Notes under the pieces: generated by a model
The model's database searches: none
Seen by the model: only the letters and a program-made list of their open reading frames with translations
What the model was told of the DNA's origin: nothing
NCBI GenBank assembly: GCA_028821125.1
Contig: JAPPHD010000170.1
Location: forward strand, 1-39,074
DNA: 39,074 bases
Direction of reading: 5' to 3'
From: Gammaproteobacteria bacterium
Lineage (GTDB): Bacteria; Pseudomonadota; Gammaproteobacteria; Pseudomonadales; Azotimanducaceae
Program-made: the position numbers and the translations under genes
Shown: positions 17,570-25,463 of the stretch, piece by piece
Numbering within the stretch: the first letter of the stretch is position 1
Layout of the letters: each line of letters begins with the position of its first letter

Positions 17570-18699
17570 GGCTTCCCGCTCTCGTCGACGGTCTTCACCG
17601 CCAGCCCGGCCCGTTCGCCCGGAACCGCGCCGACAACCACTCCGTCCCGCGCGTCGAACGCTGCCACGATCCAGCCGCTGTCAGTTCGCCCCAGCGTGGG
17701 CGGCGACTCCCGCGACAGTTTGCCGTCATCCACCACCCAGACGCTGTCGCCGGCACGATGCGCCTCGACCGGCAGCAGGAAAGCGTCATCAAACGTGGGA
17801 CCTTCCAGGCTTACGCGAACGAACGTCCCCGGCGGGGGACCGTTCGCGTCCGTGAAGTCCAGCAGCAGCATGGACAGCCGCGTGCGCGGCGCCAGCACCG
17901 AGGAGACCTGCGAGACCACCGCCTCGAAGCGTTGCCCTCCGGCGAGAACCGTGGCCGGCCGGCCGCGAGGATCGCCGAGATACGACAGATCAGCCACCTC
18001 GATCGGCGCGCGCGTCTCCAGGTGGCCGGTTCGGAACACGGTACCGACACCGTTTGCGCGTGAGACGACCTCGCCGACCGACACGGGCGCGGCGATCACG
18101 GTGCCGTCGAAGGGCAACGAGAACTGCGTTTCGGACAACTGCAACTCAGCCAGCGCCACGTCCGCAATGGCCGCCCGCACACGACCCTCGAAACGCTCGA
18201 TTCGACCTAATCGCGCAACCGCTGCGGGAACCTCCGCCCCCGGGTGTTGTTGGCGATACCGTTCAGCGTCCAGCGCCCCTTCGTCCTTGTGGCGGCGCAA
18301 CCTTCCGCGCGCTGCGTCGAGCATTCCCTGCGCCCGTTCAAGCCTCAACTCCGCGTCCTGCGGATCGATGACCAGCAGCGTCTCCCCGGCGCTGAACGTG
18401 CCGCCGGCGCGTAGTGCGGGCGAGACTTGAACCACGCGCCCCGCTGCCAGGGGGCGCAACGCGACCGGTGCCCGCGCATGCACTTCGCCCGTCAGCGTCA
18501 CCGTCAGCGAATGCGAACCGACCACCGGGCGCAGCACCCGCACGGACGGCGCTTCGGTGCTCTTGACCGACTCCGCGCCTATTGGTTCCACGCTCGGAGA
18601 CCGGGCGAAGTAAATGCCCACGACCAGCGCGATTGCGAGCAGCCCAACTTGCGCCCAGCCAACCCAACCGCGCGACTCGCGCTCTACAGTTTCCGCCAT
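17566..18699 (-). CDS. RND efflux periplasmic adaptor, pair C
   Basis: HlyD/MFP-type adaptor, 377 residues, anchored by one helix (about residues 17-33). It shows the lipoyl halves AAGRVVQVSPALRAGGTFSA and SLPFDGTVIAAPVSVGEVVS around a hairpin rich in Arg, Ala and Glu, then the barrel segment SSVLAPRTRLSMLLLDFTD. The ATG at 18699 is preceded by GAGGGACAG, a good ribosome site. The 5' region carries strong inverted and direct repeats over a promoter-like sequence, so this operon is probably controlled by a local repressor whose gene is not in the window next to it. Confidence 0.93.
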   Translation of the reverse strand: MAETVERESRGWVGWAQVGLLAIALVVGIYFARSPSVEPIGAESVKSTEAPSVRVLRPVVGSHSLTVTLTGEVHARAPVALRPLAAGRVVQVSPALRAGGTFSAGETLLVIDPQDAELRLERAQGMLDAARGRLRRHKDEGALDAERYRQQHPGAEVPAAVARLGRIERFEGRVRAAIADVALAELQLSETQFSLPFDGTVIAAPVSVGEVVSRANGVGTVFRTGHLETRAPIEVADLSYLGDPRGRPATVLAGGQRFEAVVSQVSSVLAPRTRLSMLLLDFTDANGPPPGTFVRVSLEGPTFDDAFLLPVEAHRAGDSVWVVDDGKLSRESPPTLGRTDSGWIVAAFDARDGVVVGAVPGERAGLAVKTVDESGKP

Positions 18700-18725
18700 A
18701 GCCCTGTCCCTCTATCGAAATCCCC

Positions 18726-18791
18726 GTTAACTCAAGTTAACACACCTACATGCGAACTTGAGTTAACACGCCTGCATGCACAATCGGTCAA
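18726..18791 (-). promoter_or_regulatory. Putative promoter with overlapping operator for efflux pair C
   Basis: On the minus strand TTGACC (18791-18786) and TGTTAA (18768-18763) are 17 bases apart and could be the -35 and -10. Overlapping them is a perfect 10-base inverted repeat, AACTCAAGTT at 18729-18738 and AACTTGAGTT at 18755-18764, with a 16-base centre. A 19-base direct repeat with two mismatches (18735-18753 and 18761-18779, AGTTAACAC-CCT-CATGC) is offset by 26 bases, and GTTAAC occurs three times. This arrangement fits binding by a dimeric repressor such as a TetR or MarR type, which is inference. Confidence 0.5.
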
Positions 18792-19039
18792 CAGCCAAGC
18801 TGAGCGTATCCCAGTCCGAAGGTAATGCAACAGAACCGACTCTCATCCGACCAAAGATGATCTGCTCGCCAAGTGCGAAGACAGTGCGAGGTGAGACCAA
18901 CGAGCACCTCACACTGAACGACCTCGTCGGTGTCTGAACGCGGCCCAAAGCTGTGCACACACAAAACCGTGGCAACAGATCGTTGGAGTTTGGCAACGCT
19001 GCGTCGTCGGCAACAAGCAGCGAAACGCTAGGAGATCTA
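18792..19039. other. Non-coding stretch between pair C and the exported protein gene
   Basis: Together with the promoter/operator just described this makes a 340-base gap. Beyond 18791 I see no convincing gene, terminator or repeat. A 77-codon minus-strand frame here has no family-like features and overlaps the operator. Confidence 0.4.
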
Positions 19040-19651
19040 TCAGTCTGTCAGCGGCTCGGAATGTCCGCTGGCTAGCGCCTGGCCACAGTCGGCCGCGAGC
19101 AGGTCCGACGCGGCAGTGTCGGTAACCGGGCCGGCATGGCGAAAGCAGATTTGTCCCTTGCCATCGAAGCGTATGACATGAGCTTCGTCCGCGCCGTCGC
19201 TTTCGTCGATTTGCGCGAGATCGCGCCAGGCATCGCCGTCTTCAGTCACGACGTAAATCGTATTCTGTCTTTCCTTGGACACCTCGCCGCGAATCCTCCG
19301 GGTGAGGCTGCCGCGAAATATTCGCGGCATGTCGTCGATGACCAGCACTGACGCGACAGACGGCGCCGTATCCAATCCGTCGATGTGGCGCCGCCAAAGG
19401 CGTACCCGTGGTCCCGCCGATCGACCGAATCCGACTACGAGAACCGCAGCGCTTTCCGGACCCGGTATCGTAACCTCGACCCCGCTCAACGAAGTAGCGC
19501 GCAACGAGATTGCCACCTCTTCCTGGGCGATTGAAAAAACGGGAGACAGCAACACGATCATCGCCACCAGTCGCGCCTTCGCAAAACGTCGGCATTGCGC
19601 ACCTGTGGCGAGCCGAGCGACGCTGGGATCATCGGGCGGGCTTCGATCCAT
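19040..19651 (-). CDS. Exported protein with thioredoxin-like/ATP10-like features, function unknown
   Basis: A 203-residue protein with a long N-terminal region, a hydrophobic signal (LVAMIVLLSPVFSIAQ) near residues 30-45 and then a roughly 150-residue domain. That domain has the order of thioredoxin-fold proteins of the ATP10 kind: AAVLVVGFGRSAGPRVRLW, VASVLVIDDMPRIFRGSL, QNTIYVVTEDGDAW and VIRFDGKGQICFRHAGP. There is no CxxC pair, so it is not a thiol oxidoreductase of the usual sort. I chose the ATG at 19651 because GGGAGAGAG lies upstream; a GTG at 19690 would add 13 residues. It follows rho on the same strand after 93 bases. The fold assignment is tentative. Confidence 0.6.
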   Translation of the reverse strand: MDRSPPDDPSVARLATGAQCRRFAKARLVAMIVLLSPVFSIAQEEVAISLRATSLSGVEVTIPGPESAAVLVVGFGRSAGPRVRLWRRHIDGLDTAPSVASVLVIDDMPRIFRGSLTRRIRGEVSKERQNTIYVVTEDGDAWRDLAQIDESDGADEAHVIRFDGKGQICFRHAGPVTDTAASDLLAADCGQALASGHSEPLTD

Positions 19652-19716
19652 GGCTACTCTCTCCCGCGCTTGCACCCGCTCGACAGTCACGCTGACGACA
19701 CCAGGCAGGGAACGAT

Positions 19717-19728
19717 GATCGTACGATC
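19717..19728. repeat. Perfect 12-base palindrome downstream of rho
   Basis: GATCGTACGATC reads the same on both strands and lies 16 bases past the rho stop. It has no loop and no T-run, so it is not a classical terminator. It could be a regulator site for the next gene, or chance. Confidence 0.3.
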
Positions 19729-19744
19729 CGAGTCGCCTGGCCGG

Positions 19745-21010
<1,266 letters not shown>

Positions 21011-21075
21011 GGCAACTGTTTGCTCGTGTTGGTGACGTTCGGCGCGAAACTACGCGGGAAACCGGTCCAGTCCGC

Positions 21076-21089
21076 ACACCTTTCGGTGT
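21076..21089 (-). other. Tetraloop hairpin in the rho leader
   Basis: On the transcript ACACC-GAAA-GGTGT forms a 5-bp stem with a GNRA-type tetraloop, about 65 bases before the rho start. Rho genes are often autoregulated in their leaders, so this may be a leader structure; that role is inference. Confidence 0.35.
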
Positions 21090-21179
21090 TTTCTCCAGGG
21101 TCTACTGCCAAGGTCTGACTGGGGGGTAGTGAACTTGGATGCGGTTGGACGGAAGCGCTGTGTCCGCCTCCGATTTGCA

Positions 21180-21207
21180 AGTGTAGTGCTTTGATCGCTG
21201 CCGTCAA
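21180..21207 (-). promoter_or_regulatory. Putative rho promoter
   Basis: On the minus strand TTGACG (21207-21202) and TACACT (21185-21180) are separated by 16 bases, matching the sigma-70 consensus at 5 and 4 of 6 positions. The -35 lies just past the P450 stop and the start of rho is about 165 bases downstream, leaving a long leader. Confidence 0.5.
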
Positions 21208-21224
21208 GCAGCCGCAGACGGTTT

Positions 21225-22544
21225 TCAGGCCCTCGTAAACGTCAGGTTGAGTTTCAGGGTACCCAGCATGATGCCCGGCTGGTGCAGGAAGTCGTTGTCC
21301 CCGGCGTATTCGAACCGCCCGATGCGGTCGAGCAGCGTATTCCAGGCGATGGTCTGTTCCAGGCGCGAGATGTGGGCGCCCGGACACACCCTCGGCCCCG
21401 CCGAAAACGTCAAGTGCCGGGTGCCGGCGCGCCGGTCGAGCTTGAGCGCCTGGGCGTCCTGCCACTCCTGCGGGTCGATATTGGCCGCCGCCCAGCGCAG
21501 GTGCAGGTACGAGCCCTTCGGTACGGGCACCCCCTGGAACACTTCATCCCGGCTGGTGACCCGGGTGGACAAGCCCTGAGTGGGCGAGCGCAGGCGCATG
21601 CCTTCCTCGGTGAACGCGCGAACCTTGCTCCTGTCCGCCTTGAGCGCATCCCAGACGCCTTCCCGCTCGATGAGCAACTGCACCTCTTCGGCCAGCGCGT
21701 ACTGGGTGGTTTCCAGGCCGCCGATCACCATCGCATAGACGATGCCGTTGATCTCCCCGTTCCTGAGCTTGCGCTTGAGGGGCGAATACTCCACCTGGGT
21801 GAGGAAGGAGATCATGTCCTGTGCCGGACGCTTGCGCTTCTCGTTGATCAGGTCGTCCGTGTACCGCTCGAATTCGTCGAGAACCTCGAACTGCTCCCTG
21901 ATCTCCTCCTCGTTGAGCAGGTTGTTGTGCTTGCGGCCGTACACGAACGGTTTGACGGTGCCGTCGCCGAAGTGTTTCAGCAACTGGAGTTCGGCCAGGG
22001 GCCAACCGAGAACGTTCGCCATCACGGTATGCGGCAGCGGCTGGGCGAATTCGGAGACGAACTCCACCTCGCCCCGGTCAATCCAACGGTCTACAAGTTC
22101 ATTGGCGACCCGTTCCACCATCTCGCGGTTGCGCCCGGCTCCCGGGCCGACCCAGGGATCGGTGAGTTCCTGCCGGTGGGAACGCCACAATTCCGGATTC
22201 GGCCGCAGGCTCACCATGGACGCGACCAGCGTGCTGACGTTGGGGAGTTCGAACGGGTCGCCGCCCGCCTCGATGACACCCTTGAGCATCAGGCTGGTGA
22301 CGACCGGAAAGCGCTCTTGGTCGCGCACCACCATGGCGATGTCTTCGTGCTTCGAGAGAATGAACGCATCGGTGCCCGGTTCGAAACCCTCGCCCGGAAT
22401 CCGATGCACCGGCGCCTCGGCGTGCAGGATGTCGTAGGCCTCGTACCAGTATTCCTGGGCGCCGGGCGCGAACAGGTCGACTTCGTCGAGATGCACGGGG
22501 CAGCGCATCGGGCTCGGTTCATGATTGGGTCGCTTCGCCTGCAC
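21225..22544 (-). CDS. Cytochrome P450
   Basis: Soluble bacterial P450 monooxygenase of about 439 residues. The I-helix oxygen-activation motif is GGLETTQYAL, the K-helix ExxR is in EEGMRLRSP, and the heme-thiolate loop is FSAGPRVCPGAH with C387 as ligand. No signal or membrane anchor is seen. It needs a ferredoxin and reductase, which are not nearby. I chose the GTG at 22544 because AGAGGGAAG sits 5-6 bases before it; a TTG at 22562 and an ATG 12 codons later are alternatives. Subfamily and substrate cannot be fixed from sequence; the surrounding LLM, SDR and acyl-CoA genes suggest a lipid, terpenoid or aromatic substrate. It precedes rho on the same strand by 214 bases. Confidence 0.93.
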   Translation of the reverse strand: MQAKRPNHEPSPMRCPVHLDEVDLFAPGAQEYWYEAYDILHAEAPVHRIPGEGFEPGTDAFILSKHEDIAMVVRDQERFPVVTSLMLKGVIEAGGDPFELPNVSTLVASMVSLRPNPELWRSHRQELTDPWVGPGAGRNREMVERVANELVDRWIDRGEVEFVSEFAQPLPHTVMANVLGWPLAELQLLKHFGDGTVKPFVYGRKHNNLLNEEEIREQFEVLDEFERYTDDLINEKRKRPAQDMISFLTQVEYSPLKRKLRNGEINGIVYAMVIGGLETTQYALAEEVQLLIEREGVWDALKADRSKVRAFTEEGMRLRSPTQGLSTRVTSRDEVFQGVPVPKGSYLHLRWAAANIDPQEWQDAQALKLDRRAGTRHLTFSAGPRVCPGAHISRLEQTIAWNTLLDRIGRFEYAGDNDFLHQPGIMLGTLKLNLTFTRA

Positions 22545-22576
22545 GGCCTTCCCTCTTTGCAACCAGTTTCAACATC

Positions 22577-22732
22577 CTATCCCGCCCGGGCGCTTACCTC
22601 CATCATCGCGTCGATCATCTCCTGAAGGTATTTGTCCGGCATCTCATGGCCCGCTCTACCGAGCGTCGGAAAAGCGGCGCCCCGGGTACTCGCGGGACAG
22701 GTGGAGGCCCCGGCTCCGGCGACTTCAGCGCT
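22577..22732 (-). pseudogene. Possible 3' remnant of a lost gene upstream of the P450
   Basis: A 51-codon open stretch ends in TAG at 22579-22577, 32 bases before the chosen P450 start. Its last residues, MPDKYLQEMIDAMMEVSAR plus AG, look like ordinary amphipathic helix with protein-like codon use. The frame is closed upstream by TGA (22735-22733) and only the ATG at 22642 could start it, giving 21 residues. It may be the tail of a gene that was deleted or frameshifted, or a short leader peptide of the P450 transcript. Confidence 0.3.
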
Positions 22733-22793
22733 TCAGCCTAAAGCGGCCATGACGGAAAGTTGCTCGAACCCAAGCTCCCCATATGAGGAAACA

Positions 22794-22928
22794 ATGAACT
22801 CATGCGGGCTGCTGCTGGGTGATGCCGTGGATACCGCCTCCCCCGGGAGCCATGTCGAAAACCTCCACGGCTACCAGGGTCTGGTCAGTTTGATCGTTCG
22901 ACAGGCTTTTTTGCTATCCCACCGTTGA
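22794..22928 (+). CDS. Possible small protein of 44 residues
   Basis: ATG at 22794 follows a good GAGGAA site by five bases. The product (MNSCGLLLGDAVDTASPG...) contains a short hydrophobic part (GLVSLIVRQAFLL) and ends at 22928. It lies alone on the plus strand in the roughly 500-base gap between the P450 and epmA genes. I recognise no family. Only the ribosome site supports it. Confidence 0.25.
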   Translation: MNSCGLLLGDAVDTASPGSHVENLHGYQGLVSLIVRQAFLLSHR

Positions 22929-22981
22929 CCCGGAGTAAAGCCGAACCCATTGCGACCGCCGTGGCCCGGCCGGATCACTCA

Positions 22982-22999
22982 GGCCTGAAAGCTCAGGCC
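22982..22999. terminator. Hairpin downstream of epmA
   Basis: GGCCTGA-AAGC-TCAGGCC forms a 7-bp stem with a 4-base loop about 70 bases past the epmA stop. No T-run follows on either strand, so if it helps end the epmA transcript it does so weakly or together with Rho. The rest of 22929-23068 contains only a short direct repeat (ATCGATTCG twice, near 23037-23060). Confidence 0.3.
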
Positions 23000-23068
23000 G
23001 GATGAACAGGGCGCGGAGGCTGCGTCGGGCGACTGCATCGATTCGCTTGCGTATCGATTCGACACACC

Positions 23069-23911
23069 TCAGTGGCGCGCGAACGGCACCACCGTCGCGA
23101 TCTCCGAAGCGCCAGACGCCAGCATGACCAGCCGGTCGAGCCCGAGCGCGACGCCCGCACAGTCCGGCAGACCATGGTGCATCGCAGCCAGCAGGCGACG
23201 GTCCGGTTCCATTTCCGGCCGGCCCCGTTCCCGCCGGCGTCGATTGTCCCGGCACATGCGCTCGAGCAGTTCCTCCGCGTCCGTGAGCTCATGGTAGCCG
23301 TTGGCCAGCTCCAGGCCGTCGACAACCAGTTCGAACCGGGCGGCCACCCCCGAATCGTCCGGCCGCAAGCGGGCAAGCGCCGCCTGTCCCGCCGGATAGT
23401 CGGTGATGAAGACGCGGCATTCGCCGAGATTCTCCACGGCCTGGACAAATTGCAGATCCGGTTCGGCCGCCTCGCCCCGCCGGGTGGCCAGCAGTTCCGC
23501 ATGGGTGAGGCGCCGATACGGTTCCGGCCCGAGAACGGAATCGATCAGGTCAGCGACTTCCGCCATCAGGGCATCGTCATCGAACCCCAACCGGTACCAC
23601 TCCACCAGGGTGAACTCCGTCAGATGCGCTTGCCCGGATTCGCCCGCGCGATAGGCCGGGCCGATCTGGTAGATCGACGGCGCGCCTGCCGCCAGCAGCC
23701 GTTTCATGTAGTACTCGGGCGAGGTCTGCAGGAAGTCCCCACCGGTCGTTTTCAGGCTCTCGATTTCGGTGTCGGTAACCGAGGTTCGGCCCAGGGTCGG
23801 CGTCTGCACTTCGAGGACACCGCGTTCAGCGAAAAACGCGCGTATCGACCCCAGTATTTCCGCCCGGGCGCGGAGCGCCTCGACGGTGCACGTCGGTTCC
23901 CAGCCTTCCAT
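23069..23911 (-). CDS. epmA: EF-P lysine lysyltransferase EpmA (PoxA/GenX)
   Basis: Class II lysyl-tRNA-synthetase-like enzyme without the anticodon domain; it attaches beta-lysine to a conserved lysine of elongation factor P, which relieves ribosome stalling at polyproline. The 280 residues show FFAERGVLEVQTPTLGR (motif 1), TSPEYYMKRLLAAG, the motif 2 region YRAGESGQAHLTEFTLVEWY, DGLELANGYHEL and the motif 3 region GVALGLDRLVMLASG. It is shorter than the E. coli protein (about 325) but complete across the catalytic core. It starts 3 bases after the ybaN stop, so the two form an operon. The partners efp and epmB are not in the window. Confidence 0.95.
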   Translation of the reverse strand: MEGWEPTCTVEALRARAEILGSIRAFFAERGVLEVQTPTLGRTSVTDTEIESLKTTGGDFLQTSPEYYMKRLLAAGAPSIYQIGPAYRAGESGQAHLTEFTLVEWYRLGFDDDALMAEVADLIDSVLGPEPYRRLTHAELLATRRGEAAEPDLQFVQAVENLGECRVFITDYPAGQAALARLRPDDSGVAARFELVVDGLELANGYHELTDAEELLERMCRDNRRRRERGRPEMEPDRRLLAAMHHGLPDCAGVALGLDRLVMLASGASEIATVVPFARH

Positions 23912-23914
23912 CGG

Positions 23915-24292
23915 TCACTGAGCCGGGGGGGCCGGCCGGGTGAGCAGGAACACCGTCACGCCGCCGAGGATCACGCCCTGCAGGGCGAGCGCCCAGCCAG
24001 GCGCCTCGAGGAGAACCGAAAAGGCGAATATGAACGCGATGGCAATGATCGCGGAGAGCTTGGCTTTTCCGGACACTGAACGGTGTTCGCGCCAGTCCCG
24101 GATGGGAGGGCCGAATGTGGGGTGTTTGAGCAGCCAGTCATGCAACCGGCGCGAGCCCCGGGAGAAACAGTAGGCGGCCAGGATCAGGAAAGGCGTCGTC
24201 GGCAGCAGCGGAACCACAATGCCGACGATGCCGATACCGAGTGCGATGCCGCCGGCGATCACCCACAGGCGCCTCGATGCGACGGCGCTCAT
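23915..24292 (-). CDS. ybaN: YbaN/DUF454 family small inner-membrane protein
   Basis: A 125-residue membrane protein of the DUF454 family, function unknown. The family signature is clear: IGIVGIVVPLLPTTPFLILAAYCFSRGSRRLHDWLLKHPTFGP is present across residues 13-60 (quoted here in parts: PLLPTTPFLILAAYCFSRGS and WLLKHPTFGPPIRDW), followed by two more hydrophobic segments at the C-terminus. I start at the ATG 24292-24290; the longer frame up to 24394 gives an uncharacteristic polar extension. It is three bases upstream of epmA on the same strand and divergent from mutM. Confidence 0.88.
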   Translation of the reverse strand: MSAVASRRLWVIAGGIALGIGIVGIVVPLLPTTPFLILAAYCFSRGSRRLHDWLLKHPTFGPPIRDWREHRSVSGKAKLSAIIAIAFIFAFSVLLEAPGWALALQGVILGGVTVFLLTRPAPPAQ

Positions 24293-24533
24293 CCGACCGG
24301 CCCTCCCGCTCCGGCCCGACCTGTTCGCAAATGATCGCGGCGGGAGCACGTCCGGCGATTTCCCAGCCATTGACAGTCTCAGCAGTTCATCCACGAATTG
24401 GTCGGGCTCGGCGATGCGCCCCTCCCGGCATGCGGCATTACGAACATCAGTCGCAAATTTCCCGTTTTCTCGTTCACCTGTAATACCTTAACCTGAGCGC
24501 GCGGAAAACGGCATGAGGAAGGATGATCGTACT

Positions 24534-25439
24534 GTGCCTGAGCTGCCGGACCTCACCGTCTACATCGAACACCTCGACCGGCGCGTCGTAGGCGAGCGGC
24601 TGCTGGACATTCGTCTGGCGAGTCCGTTCGTCCTGCGATCCGTATCGCCCGCAATCGAGGAGGTTCGCGGGGCCCGGGTCACCGGATTGCGGCGCCTCGC
24701 AAAACAGCTCGTCTTCGGACTCGAGCACGATCTGTTCGTGGTCGTTCATCTCATGATCTCGGGCAGGTTGCGATGGTATGAAAAGGGCCGGGCGGTGCCG
24801 AAGCGCAGCGGGCTCGCCGCGTTCGACTTTTCCACCGGAACGCTGATCTTTACCGAAGCGAGCAAGAAGAAACGGGCCTCACTGCGACTCGTACGCGGCC
24901 AAGAGGCGCTCGCGGACCTCGACCCCGGTGGCCTGGAAGTGCTGGACATCGATCCGGTAGCCTTCAGGACCCGGCTGCGCGCATCAAGCCACACCCTCAA
25001 GCGCACGCTCACCGACCAGCGCATTTTTGCCGGCATCGGCAACGCCTACTCCGACGAGATTCTCCTGCATGCGGGGCTCTCCCCCTTCAAGCGTGCCCGG
25101 GATGTCGACGACGAGGAAGCCGAACGGCTTTACGCCGCCTGCCGCCGGACGTTGACCGAGTGGGTACGCATCCTGCGCGGCAAGGCGGGCGATGAGTTTC
25201 CCGACAAGGTGACGGCTTTCCACGACGAGATGGCGGCCCACGGAAAATACCGGCAACCCTGCCCGGTGTGCGGGGCGCCGATCCAGCGCATCGTACATGC
25301 GGAGAACGAGAGCAACTATTGCGCCCGCTGCCAGACCGGCGGGCGAGTGCTTGCCGACCGCTCGCTCTCCAGGTTGCTCAGGGACGCCTGGCCGAAACGC
25401 ATCGAGGAGCTGGAGGGGGTCAAGGGGGTTAGGGGTTAG
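24534..25439 (+). CDS. mutM: Fpg/MutM-family DNA glycosylase
   Basis: Bifunctional glycosylase/AP lyase that removes oxidised purines such as 8-oxoguanine. Catalysis needs an N-terminal proline after Met removal, so the start is the GTG at 24534 (MPELPDLTVYIEHL), with AGGAAGG about 12 bases upstream; an ATG at 24513 would bury the proline. 301 residues: P2 and E3, the beta-loop lysine in GLRRLAKQLVF, the H2TH helix region LTDQRIFAGIGNAYSDEILL and a complete C-terminal zinc finger (CPVCG...CARCQTGGR). It carries TEASKKKRASLRL instead of the PRRFG loop of E. coli Fpg, so it belongs to a divergent Fpg group. The last residues (VKGVRG) are encoded by TTAGGGG-repeat DNA. Confidence 0.92.
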   Translation: MPELPDLTVYIEHLDRRVVGERLLDIRLASPFVLRSVSPAIEEVRGARVTGLRRLAKQLVFGLEHDLFVVVHLMISGRLRWYEKGRAVPKRSGLAAFDFSTGTLIFTEASKKKRASLRLVRGQEALADLDPGGLEVLDIDPVAFRTRLRASSHTLKRTLTDQRIFAGIGNAYSDEILLHAGLSPFKRARDVDDEEAERLYAACRRTLTEWVRILRGKAGDEFPDKVTAFHDEMAAHGKYRQPCPVCGAPIQRIVHAENESNYCARCQTGGRVLADRSLSRLLRDAWPKRIEELEGVKGVRG

Positions 25440-25463
25440 GGGTTAGGGGTTAGGGGTTAGGGG
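25429..25463. repeat. Five tandem TTAGGGG heptamers between convergent genes
   Basis: Five exact copies of TTAGGGG in a row, preceded by two further G5 tracts (from about 25414). The mutM stop TAG (25437-25439) and the fic stop TAA (25459-25457 on the minus strand) both come from the repeat. Because 7 is not a multiple of 3, the array offers TAG in every plus frame and TAA in every minus frame. The run of G4 tracts spaced by TTA could form a G-quadruplex in single strands. It resembles telomere repeats but lies inside bacterial chromosome. Confidence 0.95.

Noticed and set aside
18763-18996. 77-codon minus-strand frame upstream of pair C
   Set aside because: No family-like features or ribosome site, and it overlaps the repeat-rich operator.
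25429-25463. TTAGGGG array as a true telomere or linear replicon end
   Set aside because: It is only 35 bases, lies between two normal genes and shows no terminal hairpin or end-associated sequence.
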